Below, piece after piece: positions 25,401-38,746 of a stretch of 64,000 nt of DNA. The DNA lies in the NCBI RefSeq assembly GCF_021134715.1, contig NC_060027.1:3906001-3970000 (forward strand), read 5' to 3'. A program made the position numbers and the translations under genes. Each line of letters opens with the position of its first letter. Position 1 is the stretch's first letter. The stretch is from Daphnia pulex (taxonomy: Eukaryota; Arthropoda; Branchiopoda; Diplostraca; Daphniidae). The notes beneath the pieces are model-generated. The model was not told the DNA's origin and did not search any database. It worked only from the letters and a program-made list of their open reading frames with translations.

Positions 25401-25734
25401 CCTACACCACTTTCACAATTGAATTAGACACGCTTAAGTTTGCAATAGACGACGTGTCTACCACGAGAAATGCCTTGTAGGCTTGCGCGCTGTTTCATAC
25501 CTATGGCTTCACGCAAATAGTATATTAAAACCTAATCGATTGAATACAGTGGAGCTTCAACCCCGTAAGACCGAAATAGACACCAAGAAACTTAAAACAA
25601 ATGAAACGTTAAAATGAGAACACCCAAGAGTCTGAATTGAAGACTTGAAAAATTAACGGTGGTGGAGATTACTTTAGAGGAATGCTTGATAGAATAACGT
25701 GACTAGAAATGAAAACACTGTGGAATGTGAAAAC

Positions 25735-28092
25735 TTAAAACGCATCGAAAATGTTGCGCAAAGAGCGAATCGATAGATCTTCAGGCAAATGAAATTCAAC
25801 ACTTTGCAACGGTTCCAGAATCTTCCAAATTTCGTCGAATTCTGATTAGAAAAGAGTAAAGTTAAAAATTACGTGCATCGATGATTGTGGTAAAAGGCTC
25901 CCTACCTGGTTGGACAACGTGAGCCCAAGGCTCGTAGAATTCGTCTAGCAAGGCGGGACTTCGTAAGATAATACGTAGCCACGGGACAATTTTCTTGGCG
26001 CTAAAAAAGCCAAATAATTTCATTAGTTAAATATGTGTATGATCTCTATTAGAATGAGAGGGAAATACTTACTTGAGAGCACTGGAAAGAAAAGCTTTGA
26101 AATGGGCTTCTGGCCCTCTTTTGTATGGTCGATGCATTGCAATAATGTTGCCGATGGCCATCAAAAGTCCCTGCTTGCTAGTTCCACCTTGAATTTCTAA
26201 CGAGAAAGACTGTGCCAGACTTCTCTGCGGATTACTCATCACTGATTGGCCATCTTTGGTACGATAAAAGGCGACAAAGAGTTGCCAAGGATGAGGGACA
26301 GCTGAAACACCAGAGGAGGAGCTAGGCCGAGGCGCAGCGCAACTCAAGAAAGGAACCAAACTGCTACTGGTATTCGGTTGAAGGAAACCGTGAATCAAAA
26401 GATCACGGAGCGCTGGACAAAGCCCTTTTCGGACTGCTTTGACTATGTTCACTTGATTGTCCGGTTCCCAAGAAAGTGTTTTATCTTTTCTGGTTTTCGT
26501 TGAAGACGTTCGCATCACCTGTCCTACAGCCTCGTTAAGTCGGCTTAGCCCTTCCCTAATAGTAAAATTTACAACCTATGTTTAAAATATTTTTTAAAAA
26601 TATGAGAAAAATAAGACATACTGGAGTTGTCGACTCTTCTCTTTAGTTGGCATTTCACGCGGGAAACGATTGCCTATACCACATCCAAATTGAGAGATGA
26701 CGTAAATCTGCATCAAGTTGGCCATCCGACGAAGGGTTTGAACAACTTTTTCCTGTTTTATTCAACGGTTGAATTAAGAGTGAATCTAAAATGATTAGGG
26801 TTATATTGTTGTTTTTTCCTTACCCGTTTCTCATTGAGTTGTAGTGGTTCAGGTGACGACGAACGTTTACCATGGTTGATATGTGAAAATTTACTCGCTG
26901 TTCCTGGCGTAGGATTTCCAGAACATTCACACGGACATTTTTTTTCAGCTGGACCTTGTAGGAACTCGATGAATCGTTCGAGATCAGTGACTTGCGTTTT
27001 CAGTTGCGTTACTAACTGCTCTTTCATTTTCAACGGATTTACAAGCTAAAAATAATAAATTAATAATAATAATAAGACTACTGTGGTTGTCACTAGGATC
27101 TCATTTTCACATACCTGGCCAATAGCTTCATCCACCTGCTGCCTTAGTTCTTCAACTGTATACTTGTCTAGATCATCAACATTGAATTGGAGCTTATTTT
27201 TCATTTGATCTGAGAAGCACAGTGAAATAAATCATCATTAATATTTGGATAAGCAAATATTATAACCCACACGACCCAGACTCTGATTATGGGCACATTC
27301 ATGTAAAAGTTTCAATAATAAAGAGCATTCACCAATAATAATTTTTTGGCGTTCAACAATCAATGTTTGTGGAAGTCCAGCTTCTCCAGTCTCATAAGCA
27401 TAGCGCTCCAAATCCTCCAGCTGCTGTTTCAACTGCTCTATTAACTCATGCTGTTTAACTTTATGAGATTCCATTTTAGTTATGTGGTCCTGATAGATAG
27501 ACAGCCATTAGATAAACTTTAAAATAATTCTTTAAAAAATAGCTCTGAAAATCTGCACCTCTTCAGAATCTTTTCCCTCTTCCACACAGCTAAATGATTT
27601 TTGAAAATCTGGGATTCCACGGAAGGCAAACTCTTCTAGGTCCCGTAGGAGAGTTTCTTTGGTCTCAGGCTCTGCATCTACTATTTGCTTGAGTCTAAAT
27701 TGAACCTAGATGTTAAAAGACAGATTTTAAAAAGAGAACAACAATTATTTATATTTGGATTAGTAATTCACACAAGCTTGGAATTCAGAGTTAAGTTTAT
27801 ACTTGGGCAAAGTGTGATGTTAGTGCCATGAGTGACGAATTTAGTTGTTCCTGTTCTTCTTCTAACAAACGAAGCTTTTCACTATCATAGCTAGCAAAGC
27901 TAGTTGAAAGTAAACCAAATTCAAACCATTAATTTTCTACAACAATTAAGAATTTTAAATTACTGACCTTTGCCAATAATCCTGATCTTCAAGATCAAAA
28001 TTATTCGCATCTTCATCCGGTTCAGCGGCTCCGAGTGGATCCCATCTTTCACCTCGCGCTATCACATCATCCGAACACTCACTCTGTTCCAT
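25735..28092 (-). CDS. RUNDC1: RUN domain-containing protein 1
   Basis: Ten exons on the minus strand: 27968-28092, 27803-27899, 27559-27705, 27273-27489, 27115-27209, 26824-27045, 26622-26752, 26073-26555, 25906-26000 and 25735-25841. The product is 572 residues, similar to vertebrate RUNDC1 (about 600). The N-terminus is acidic (SECSDDVIARGERWDPL, EPDEDANNFDLEDQDYWQ). Coiled coils follow (SEKLRLLEEEQEQLNSSL, HKVKQHELIEQLKQQLEDLE, LKMKEQLVTQLKTQVTDLE). The C-terminal half is the RUN domain (VKAVRKGLCPALRDLLIHG, PWQLFVAFYRTKDG, KKIVPWLRIILRSPALLDEFYEPW). RUN domains usually bind small GTPases or motors; RUNDC1 itself has been linked to p53 control and autophagy. It starts 1.1 kb from the divergent spinster gene 1 and lies downstream-adjacent to the Frizzled-related gene. 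Confidence 0.9.
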
Positions 28093-29214
28093 TTTTGCCT
28101 AAATATATATTATAATTTTGCTGAGTTGTTTATTTGACTAGACGGAGAGTAACATGGAGGCAGATGGTGGGCAGCGTAGGTGGTGTAATCTAAAAAACAA
28201 CTAAAGAAACATCGTCTGCTTGGTACACATAAGCTGTCAGAATCATCTGTTATGACGCGATTACGATTATGACGTCATGAGGAAAGTTAATTTGAAATAC
28301 GGAGAACGGATTCAACAGCTAATTCGCTTATTCACATCACAGATAATAACAAATTTATCAACCCGGTACAATAGTAACCATCAAAATATGCATTTATTTT
28401 TCTTAATTTAAGCAATATACATCCATGGTAGGCTAGATGGCGTGCACTGCAGAAACCTGAAAACCCATACAAGTTTATTTAATTCTTGTTGTTGCTGGGG
28501 GTCGAACGAACTCGAAAGAAAGAGCTGTGAAAGTTTATCGGTGTTACTCAGGTATTTTGTGTTCCAGCGGTCTGTTCCGGTTAACACTTTGAATGACACC
28601 CTAACATCTCAAGATAAGAACATCGAGGTAATGTTTTAAACATTTGCTATTTGTCGTCATTCTTGCAGTCTAATCTTAGGGGAAAAGTGTCGAATGAAAT
28701 GTAACACTTGTTTACGATCTCAGTTTCACTTACAAGTTTGTTGCCCCTGGGGGTTCAGTTGTAGCCGCTAATCTACTAGTGTTTTTCGGTTCTCTTTCGA
28801 TTAAAACTATGCATCATATGCGCAGCCGACTTGTCATGTACAAGGAAATAAATGATTCCCCAGAGTCAGCTGATTTTTAGTCCTAAATATTGTGAAAGCT
28901 ATGACAAATTGAAAATTATCAAATTTTATGATTGAAAGAATGTTTTTAAAAAACACGCCCCTTTTTAGAGTCGACGGGAATATGTTTAGTGTTAACCACC
29001 ACCATCGAGAGTATCTCCTAAAAAACAACTTGCCAAGAAAATTCTTTGATTTCTCCCATATGGTCAGTAGCGACAAGAACATATGAGTCAGTCGTTGATT
29101 CGTCTTTGAAAGAGTAGGATCTGTCGTTTGAAGTTGGATCGATTCAAATCAATTGGCTTCATCGAGTGGTGTTATTATACACTGTTTGTTATTTTAAATT
29201 GAGAGAATTAAAGT
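28093..29214. other. Divergent intergenic region between RUNDC1 and spinster gene 1
   Basis: Holds the 5' ends of two divergent genes. No TATA box stands out near either start. No open frame looks real. Confidence 0.5.
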
Positions 29215-31758
29215 ATGGCCGAATCTGTTCAATTTCCTCCCAACAGCACTTCCACAATGGACGACGATCCGGAGAAACGTTCAATTACCGCCCCGGAAAC
29301 GGATCGTGAAGAACATGAAGACTATCAAGTATCGAATGGGGGTCGAACCCATGCTGGTGACGGTGGTCAAGTCACCCGGGAGAAAATGCTCACCACCCTT
29401 ATCATCTGTTTCTGTAATTTGATCAATTTTATGGACCGCTATTCGTTACCAGGTATGTAGTATAATATAATTCAATTGTGGTTGTCGGGACTCGAATAAT
29501 TGTTAATTTGTTGTTTTGACAGGGATTTTACCTATGGTTATTGATGAATTGAAGTTGAGCAATTTTCAAGGAGGTATATTGCAATCGGCTTTCGTTGTTA
29601 GTTATGTGGTTGTCGCTCCGCTCGTCGGCTACTTGGGCGACAGACACTCCCGCAGGTTAGTTACGCCCATGATCATTTCTATTTGTCTTATTTATTCATT
29701 CACTTTTCTGTTTGTAGAGCCATTATGGGCTGCGGTTTATTAGTGTGGAGTATTGTGACGATGGCTGGGTCTTTTATGACCACTTTTGAAACACTTCTTA
29801 TTTTCCGCTGTCTAGGAGGTAACGTAGTCTATTAATTACATGACGAATCATAATGTCAAATGTTCCCATCAAGGAATTGGAGAGGCTAGTTATTCTGCCA
29901 TTGGGCCAGCCGTCATCGGCGATCTTTTCGTCGGCAACACCCGTTCAAAAATGCTGGCCTTATTTTACTTCACTACTTTAATCGGCGGGTAAATCTAATT
30001 TTCCCAAAATTTTCAGTACTAGTAACCCCCAATTGAAATGTAATTCTATGTCTTAATCAGTGGTCTAGGGTTCATTACTGGATCTGGCATGGCCGCCGCA
30101 ACGGGTTCCTGGAATTGGGGATTACGTGTGACACCTATTTTATCGATGGTCTCCGTCCTTTTGATCGCCTTTGCAATGAGAGATCCACCTCGAGGACTAA
30201 GCGAAGGCTCTCGCCTTGTCAGCACTTCGTGGCAGAAAGACATTGTTTACCTAGTTAAAAAGTATGAACATAAAATTTCGTTTTTCTTTGATTCATAATC
30301 AAAGTTTCCTGAATTGTGACATCTAGTCCGAGTTTGATGCTTTCGACAATCGCGTCGATTGCTGTCACTTTTACAGTAGGGGCTATCGCTGCCTGGGGAC
30401 CTCAGTATGTCTTCCTTGGACGTCAAATTATTAACGATACCTCACTGTCTTTTGACGAGTAAGTTATTAAATTCCGAGTATGCAGTTTGGTTGTTTGAAA
30501 ACGTTTCTAAGAATTTTGATTTTTGCAGCATTTCGTTAGTATTCGGCATTGTCACCATTGCTTCCGGCCTTCTGGGAGTTGTCTGTGGATCTGTGATGGG
30601 CCAAAAACTGCGCGTTCAGTTCCACTCTGCCGGTACTATCGATTCGTTTCATTTACAGCGTATTCATCTTATTGCCTCAACTTTTTTTGATAGACGCAAT
30701 CATCTGCGGAGTGGGAATGATTTGCAGCGCACCTTTTTTCTACGGACTATTGGTCCTCTCTTTGGGACCTATTTATGTCATTTACATCCTTGCCTTCCTG
30801 GCTCTCTGGTTCATTAACCTCAATTGGGCACTCGTTGGTGACATCTTACTCGTAATTACCAACTGATTTTCATTTATCGAAAACTTTACTTCAATGATTG
30901 ATGTGCCTCATTTATTTACAGTACGTGATAATCCCGACTAGAAGAGCCACAGCAGCTGCATTCCAGATTCTAGTCTGCCATATATTTGGTGACGCCAGCA
31001 GTCCCTTCATCGTTGGGCTGGTACAATACTATTCATATTCAGATCTTAAATTGTCAATTGTTTTTAATCTCGGGAAAAAATTATTATTAGATTTCCGATG
31101 CCGTGAAGCCTACCATCGATTCGGATTCGGAGACTTTCCGCAACTTCAAGTCGCTCGAATATGGACTGTTCGCCATACTCTTTATTGAAGTCCTCGGCGG
31201 ATTCTTCTTTCTCGCCTGTTCGTGGTTCCTGGTGTCCGATCGAGCCAAGGCCACCAAAGCTGTTGGCCAAAGCATACCAGATCAATCTATCCTGTGTTAG
31301 TCAAATTAACGTTCCACATCAGTATTCTATCCCTATCGCAAATACGTATTTTAAAAATTTTCTATTTAATTCATTTGAATAATTCTTAAAAGTGCATTTA
31401 ATCCCAATCTTACTATCCAATAGCCTTGCATGGACTAACTACTTTCCATGGGATCTTTTTGCCGGCCTATTGCATGATAGTATACTATATTGATTTACGT
31501 ATCCTCCGGTGACTCGAATATGATGCCATTTCTATCTCACAGCTTTTATTCTTTAATAATTGTCTTATTTAACGGATAACATATACACTGGTTTAATTTT
31601 GACTGAATCACAAATCAAATGCAGATGACAAGAACAAACCCAGCCAAGTTCACGTATTCGTTCCTGCCAGTGATCCCGCTGCGTCCGCTTCCGGACTCAC
31701 CATGATGATCAAGAGATCTTCCCAGCCAATGGATGAAGTCAACCTGGAAAACGCCTAA
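29215..31758 (+). CDS. Spinster-like MFS transporter, array gene 1
   Basis: Major facilitator superfamily protein of the spinster/SPNS family, which moves lysophospholipids or sphingosine-1-phosphate across lysosomal or plasma membranes. Eleven exons: 29215-29452, 29523-29655, 29718-29818, 29874-29988, 30061-30261, 30327-30458, 30529-30632, 30694-30851, 30922-31020, 31091-31295 and 31625-31758, 539 residues, all in phase. A ~60-residue acidic N-tail precedes TM1 with [13 protein letters not shown] motif A is [10 protein letters not shown] after TM2. Further landmarks are [18 protein letters not shown], the loop [57 protein letters not shown] and [12 protein letters not shown]. The last exon adds a cytoplasmic tail ending EVNLENA. 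If the last intron is retained, translation stops at TAG 31298-31300 after SILC. Confidence 0.93.
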
Positions 31759-32457
31759 ATAACAAAAGATGGGGGGACATTTCCGTCCAGTTCTTTGTTA
31801 TTCTGTTTATCTCTAGAAGATCTGAAAACCTTTTTTAAATATTTTTTTTTTATTATTATTCAATTTTAGAGGAAAGACTTTGGTAGCTGATTTTGATGGC
31901 CAAAATGCTCAACTTTTAGAATATACATTTTTTTTTTTCATTTTTTTGTGCAAAGTTTAATCTTGATGGTCGGTAATTCGGTATGTCGTGCGATATTATT
32001 ATTTTGTCTAATTTTAGATGTTTCGATCATCAGATGACCTCGCCATTTAAACCAACCATTAAATAATAAGCATTCGACGTTGATATTATCTCATTCGCAT
32101 TGAGATAGGAAAATCCATCTTCTTAATGTCTGACGGAGCATCATATCTCTCAGGGTTAGTAGACGAAACTATCCCCTTTTTATTTAATCTCTGACGACAA
32201 CAAACAAACAGAACATGGTGCGTTCAATGCGCATTGGTTGTTGTACATTGATTGACGGCTGGGTTTAATTTGTTAACTATCGATATCTATGCCTATCAGC
32301 CGAAGGGCGTACCGCAAACAAGTCTCCGAGGACATTCGGTTTTTGTGCTGGGACATTCAGCTCCACCGGGCTACTGCCATAGTTTCGGGCCGTCGCTCTC
32401 CACACTGTTCTGCTTTTTGGTTAGCGATCGGCTCTGGCAAAGAAACGAGTTTTCAAG
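31759..32457. other. 3'UTR of spinster gene 1 and intergenic DNA
   Basis: T-rich 3' sequence, then about 300 bp before the next gene. No other feature was seen. Confidence 0.5.
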
Positions 32458-34582
32458 ATGAAGACGGAAGAAGCGGATCAGACTCCACCTCACGACAGTG
32501 GCGATCATTTGAAAATTTCTGTGGCCGAAAAAACTAATCCTCCGATCCTTTCAACTTTCACTGCCGAGTCCGATTCAGGTGCAATCAAGCAAGATGCGGC
32601 GGCCGAAGAACCAGCCAGTCAGATGACTCGAGGGAAAATGATCAACACTCTCATCATCTGTCTTCTCCAACTTTTGAATTTTATGGATCGATATGCCTTA
32701 CCCGGTAAAATCCCAAAAAAACAAGCAAATGTCTGATTTTATAGTGTCAAATTAAACTTTGGTTTTTGATTAAGGAATATTACCCGTCATTATCGACGAA
32801 TTGGATCTGAGCAACTTACAAGGCGGTTTGCTTCAATCGGCCTTTATCGTCAGCTACGTCGTGGTGGCTCCGCTTGTCGGCTACTTGGGCGATCGTTTTT
32901 CTAGAAAGTAAGTCGACATTTTAAAAGCCCGAAAATAATTAGCGTTCACTCTACTTTAAATCTCCCGTTTCTCCTCATAAGAATTATCCTGATTGTGGGA
33001 CTCACTGTTTGGAGTTTGGTGTCGCTGGCCGGTTCTTACATGACCACTTATTCATCTTTATTGGCTCTGCGCTGCCTGGGAGGTACATAACAATCTGTCA
33101 ATGTGCAAATTTCAACTGGCTTCAATAATTTCATTTTCCGGTTTACTAAAATTAAGGGATTGGCGAAGCGACTTATTCGGCCATTGGGCCGGCAATGATC
33201 GCTGACATGTTTGTCGGTGACACGCGCTCTAACATGCTAGCCATGTTTTACTTTATGATGCTCGTTGGCGGGTAAAAATAACTGTTTGAAATTTCACTTG
33301 GAACATTTTCGCACTAACACAAAATTCGATTGTTTTTAGAGGATTAGGTTACATCACCGGATCGGGAGTAGCAGCCGCCACTGGATCGTGGAACTGGGGG
33401 CTCCGGGTCACTCCGATTCTCTCGTTGATTTCCGTCTTTCTCATCATCGTCTTCTTGAAAGAACCGGCCCGAGGTGAGAGCGAAGGCTCTCGTCTAGTCA
33501 GCACCTCATGGAAGAAAGACATCATTTATCTTTTACACAAGTATGACATCATTTACATCCAATTTAAGATTGCGAAAAATGTAATGAAGATGATTCATAT
33601 TCTTATAGCCGGAGTTTTATGTTTTCGACGACCGCCTCTGTCGCCTTGGTGTTCGTCATTGGGGCCGTCGGCGTTTGGGGCCCGCAGTTCGTCGTTCTCA
33701 GTCGCAAAGTCGTTTTGGACGAGACCCACACTTTTGAAGAGTAAAAATTCAATCACCCTTATCGTCCGTCTCAGAATTTCAAATACTTTTTTACTTTGAT
33801 CAGAATTTCTTTAGTGTACGGAGTTATTAGCATCGTTTCCGGTATAACAGCTGTTATAGTCGGAGCAATCATGGGCATGAAACTTCGTTCTAAATACCCT
33901 TCAGCTGGTCAGTTCTCTTTTATTAGACACTTGATTGACGTTTTAATTTGTTATAATTTTTAAATTTTGTTTTATTAGACGCTCTCATCTGCGGCATCGG
34001 TATGTTACTATCGGCTCCGTTTTTCTACGGATTCCTAGTTGCCGGAACCGGACCTCTCTACTGGATCTACATCCTCTCATTTATCGCCCTTTGGTTCATC
34101 AATTTGAATTGGGCGCTCGTTGGAGATATTCTTCTGGTAATGAATGACTTCTATCATTTCTTTGCTTAAAATCAAAATCATTTGATGTCACTTTTAGTAC
34201 GTGGTTGTGCCCACAAGACGGGCGACAGCGGAAACGTTCCAAATCATGTCCGTTCACGTTTTCGGTGATGCCAGCAGTCCGTTCATCATTGGATTGGTGT
34301 GTTTTTCATTTCACCAAAGCAAAATTAAATTGAAATGAAATAAACTCATTCCTACTTTGCTATAAATTGTAGATTTCCGACGCATTCGAGCCGCTCATCA
34401 ATTCGGATTCGGAAGACTACCGCAAATACACGTCACTCCAGTACGCCTTGCTCATCAATCCGTTCATCCAGATATTGAGCGCCGCCCTCTTTATGGCCGG
34501 ATCCTTTTACCTTCTCAGCGACCGAGACAAAGCCAAACGTGCAGTTGCGGATGGAATTGCACGCGAAAATGCCTCAAATTAA
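32458..34582 (+). CDS. Spinster-like MFS transporter, array gene 2
   Basis: Closest relative of gene 1, same family role. Ten exons: 32458-32704, 32775-32907, 32982-33082, 33157-33271, 33340-33540, 33609-33740, 33804-33907, 33979-34136, 34198-34296 and 34373-34582, 499 residues. Intron positions and phases match gene 1 exactly up to the final exon, where gene 2 ends directly (IARENASN) and lacks the extra tail exon. Motifs: [95 protein letters not shown] and [12 protein letters not shown]. The protein is MFS-sized with about 12 predicted helices. Confidence 0.93.
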
Positions 34583-35046
34583 AATTCCACCCAAACGACT
34601 TGTTTGTTGTTTGCCAGTTTTTTTAAGCTCATCACTGTGACTGACGTAAAGAGTATTATATATACATTTTACCCTTAATGTGTTAGTGTCACTTTGCGAT
34701 ACGTTTATCAGTGATCCAACCACGCCTCTCTAATCCCATCAACCGATCTAAAAAAAAGGAGGACGTTATGGTCCGTTTGTTTGTCTGTCTGAGCCAGTGA
34801 TCTATGTCCTTACATGTTATTGTCCAAATCGAATAAAAAGAAAACGAGGTTTTTACTTTTGGTTTCCCCTCTCAGCCGGTGGATTTTTCTTGGTTTGCGC
34901 AACTGATATAGTGAACTTGCTAAGCTTTTATTTTTGGGGTTATTATGATTATCAGTCAACGTTGCACCTTTATAATCGTATCCTTTTGTTTTGAATCGGT
35001 CCCTTAGTCTTTTGACAGATATTTTCAGTGTCCGTAGTGCTTGAGG
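34583..35046. other. Intergenic spacer between spinster genes 2 and 3
   Basis: Probably the 3'UTR of gene 2 followed by a short promoter region for gene 3. No further signal was recognised. Confidence 0.5.
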
Positions 35047-37928
35047 ATGGATGCCGGAATAGACCACCAGCTAGCGGAAACATCTTCCGGCGGATCCGAG
35101 AAAGTTGAAAATGTCCAGGGATTTGAAAATGGTCGAATACAAGTCGAAAGTAAGAAACAATCGCGTTTGAAAGTGGCTACCGTGTGCATCCTCTGCTTTT
35201 TCAATCTCACCTACTATATGGATCGGTTTGGTATCGCTGGTAAGTGCGTATTAGATTTTTAATTACAATTTTGATTGGGATTTCATCGGGTGTGTCTTGA
35301 ATGTAATTTAGGCATTTTGCCGTCAATCCAGTGCGACCTGGGGGCAAGTGACAAACAGGGTGGTTTACTTCAAACCGCTTTCATTGTACCTTACGTCATT
35401 TTTTCGCCTGTGGTCGGTTACCTAGGCGACCGAAACTCTCGAAAGTTTGTATTTTTGAATTGTTGTGCTCTTGGAAATGATTCAAACGGCCTAATTTATC
35501 CGTGTGATTTCCTCTGCACAGGTTGATTTTAGTGGCAGGGATATTTTTCTGGTCCTGCGCCACACTGACTGCCAGTTTCATGCCCAATTTGTGGTCATTC
35601 ATTCTCCTTAGATCACTCACGGGAGTCGGCGAAGCTTGTTTCAGTTGTACGTTGAATTATACGTTACACTAATATTTAATTTGACTATTTGTTTAATGTT
35701 TAAATTGTCTTCAACATTAATTTGTGATAGCTTTGGCGCCGGCAATCATTAGTGATCTCTACGCCAGTAACGTTCGCTCCAAATTTCTAGCTATTTATTA
35801 CTTCGCTATTCCGGTCGGAAGGTAATCATTTCGGCTGAATATATCAAATAAAATTTATCTGTTTTCAATTTTTCGTTGCACGCGTGGATTCAAATTCTGT
35901 ATCCTGAATGGAACCACATATTTTTATCTGCTATCTCAAAAGTGTGTTGACTAAGATTTAGATTAGAAAGGGATCTGAAACAAATTCTTTATCTGTCTGG
36001 TCGTCGGTTAAAATAACCCCAAGATCACACGAGTCTGGGCGTTTTATTTTGTCCTTTTTCTGTTTGTTTTGTAAACAAACAATGCACAGTCCAAACAAGC
36101 CTGGCTGAACCTCAACTGTCAATAATCTGTCCAGTTATTTATTTACTCGACCACAGAAATCCCCAGTTAACTCCTTTTCGTTCCGTTATTGATTTAATTG
36201 TTTTCTTTTTGTTTTGTTTTATAATTTATGCAGCGGATTGGGTTACATTGTTTTTGCTGAGGTCGGAAACGCGACCAACGACTGGAGGTAAAATTATAAT
36301 GAATATGAGTTTTCTTACGAATTATAATGTTTTTTCTCGTAGATGGGGACTTCGGGTGACGCCCATTTTCGGATTCATCTGCGTCGTTTTAATCCTGCTG
36401 TTTCTACAAGATCCGCCGCGCGGAGAAAGTGAGGGTAGCCGGATGAAAACCACGTCTTGGATGGACGATATCAAATATTTCGCCACACAGTAATAATACC
36501 TTTGATTTTAAATTATCCGGATATTTCAATCGTTATTAATCGTTTGGCTATGGTTTATTCAGTGGAAGTTACATCTGGATCAGCGTTGCTTCGGTATACA
36601 ATTTTTCATTTCAATTGAATTTTTGAATTCAATCATTTTTTTAAATTGTATTACGTAAAGACAGCTGTAGCTTTTATTGCTGGAGCGTTCGGCGCATGGG
36701 GTCCCAAATACATCACGCTGGGACTGATCACGCAACAGGAAGGGCAAACAGAAGATATTGGTGACCTCCTCGGCAGGTAATATTCCACCAGCCAAAATAT
36801 GCCTAACGAGCCATTCAATTAACGCAATTTGTTGGTTTAAAAAAGAGTCTCGCTGATTTTCGGATTTATCACGGTAGTAACCGGTTTGATGGGCGTGGTC
36901 GTGGGTTCATTGATGGGAACAAAGTTGCGCGGCAAATACCCGGTAAACACATATTTTTATTACATTCATTTTGACCTAGATTTGACCATGAATTTTATTG
37001 TGTTTTTCAGACGATCGATCCTGAAATTTGTGGGTTTGGAGTATTGGCCAGCGTACCGCTCATTTTTGCAATGACGGTACTGGCCAGCGGTCCCGAAGGG
37101 CCCACTTACATCACCTTCTTCTTCGGCCAGTGGTTTCTGAACTTAAATTGGGCCCTTGCCACCGACATGTTGATGGTATTTGAAATTAATGAATAAATTT
37201 CATTAAGAGTAATTATTTAATCTTAACAATAATTACGCCATTTTCTATAGTACACTATCGTTCCTACGAGAAGATCATCCGCTAAAGCTATCCAGATCCT
37301 CTTAAATCACGTTCTGGGCGATGCCGGAAGCCCTTACATCATCGGATTGGTTTGTCATTACGCCTTATTAAAATCCTCTCTCAAACGACCAATTAAAAAT
37401 GCAATAAAATACTTTGATCAATTGTGTAGCTGTCAGATGCGTTTAAACCTCTCGTGGAATCAGGCCACAGCAGCACAAAGACTCATAATGCCACCACCAT
37501 TTCGTCATCTTTGTGGGATAGCCCAGTCGCAAGAGAACAAGATTGCGATTTGTCGCCCATCGACGTCACTACCGCAGAACGAGATTTTACGGCATTGCAG
37601 TACGCTCTGTTTATCGCCTTATTCATCCAGGTAGTACATATAAAAGATCACATTCAGCTGATGTCTAGAAAATATAAGATGCGGTATAATAGCAAGAGAC
37701 TCTGTCGTTATATAGGTACTGGGTGCTTTTGCTTTTATTGCCACTTCCTGGACGATCATTGATGACAAAGCGGAAGTGGACCGAGTGGCTGCCCTATCCC
37801 AACGAAAAGACAGGAACTCTGATCAGCTTGATTCGATCGTCGATTTGTCTAGCGAAAAATTTCCAGTATCGATTTCTACCATCACAACTAGTGAACAGAC
37901 AGGACCGATATCTACTAATGTCTCTTAA
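35047..37928 (+). CDS. Spinster-like MFS transporter, array gene 3
   Basis: Member of the second subgroup (with gene 4). Thirteen exons: 35047-35239, 35312-35444, 35522-35646, 35731-35821, 36234-36287, 36343-36489, 36563-36593, 36661-36776, 36846-36942, 37011-37175, 37251-37349, 37430-37630 and 37716-37928, 554 residues in phase. Motifs: TYYMDRFGIAGILP, GYLGDRNSRK, RSLTGVGEACFSSLAPAIISD, QDPPRGESEGSRMKTTSW, AWGPKYITLG, WFLNLNWALATDMLM, VPTRRSSAKAIQI and [11 protein letters not shown]. It differs from genes 1 and 2 by extra introns (36288-36342 before WGLRVTP, and 36594-36660), a 412 bp intron, and a long Ser/Thr-rich loop of about 45 residues before the last helix pair (near SGHSSTKTHNATTISSS). 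The C-tail is Ser/Thr-rich. Confidence 0.9.
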
Positions 37929-38746
37929 ATGTTATATCATTGATCGATGCCCGAGAAATATTCAAATAATATATATTTTAGACCAGTTATTGATCGTGTT
38001 AATTAAATTTCATTAAACGTATTGAACCACTGTTTGGTCTATTAACAGCGAGCCTTCGTCAATCAAAATTGGGGAATTAAATGTGTCCACTTTCTTAACA
38101 CAGTTTACATAAAGATAAGATAAGTTTCCGTGTTCATTGTTAAACTCCACAGGACCCAGTGTACAGTGGACACTATAGTGTCCATTATTTTATAAGTTCG
38201 TTTTTGTGAGTTGGTTCTCAACAATAATTGTCTAAAACATACTGTGAATTTCTAATGGAATTCAACGAATTTGGCATCACAGAAAAATCCATCAAGCGTC
38301 GATCAAAATGTTAACATGACAATCCAGGCTTAAGTCTAGATGTGGTGCGGTAATTCTATATGGAGGAAATTGACATCGCTGTCGGACGACGTAAATGATA
38401 CTTTATTATTTTTTTCCTTGTGACATTTGTTCAAAGATTGCTCACAAAAAGGATTGTGATGGTCATTTTATGGATACATATCAGAAATTCTTTAGGTACA
38501 TTTAGTTTTCTTTACGTATCGTGTATTATATTTGAAGATAAAATATGTAATCTAAATTTTTAGGCCCCACCCTCCGTAGGTATACACTGTCACTGCAGAT
38601 ACAAATGCAAGTGTATACACGTTTCGGGGTTAGTTGATTCCCGTCAGCTGGAAGTAGACAAGCTGAAACGCCATTGTATAGTTTTCTCTCCATTTTTCTT
38701 CCGCCGAATTGAATCAGTAGAGTAAAAACAAAAGTAAATTTCTACG
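37929..38746. other. Intergenic spacer between spinster genes 3 and 4
   Basis: AT-rich with no gene. It contains a small imperfect repeat of cagtgtacagtggacactatagtgtcc near 38158-38184. Confidence 0.45.

Noticed and set aside
35396-35620. Minus-strand frame across spinster gene 3
   Set aside because: Antisense to clear transporter exons.
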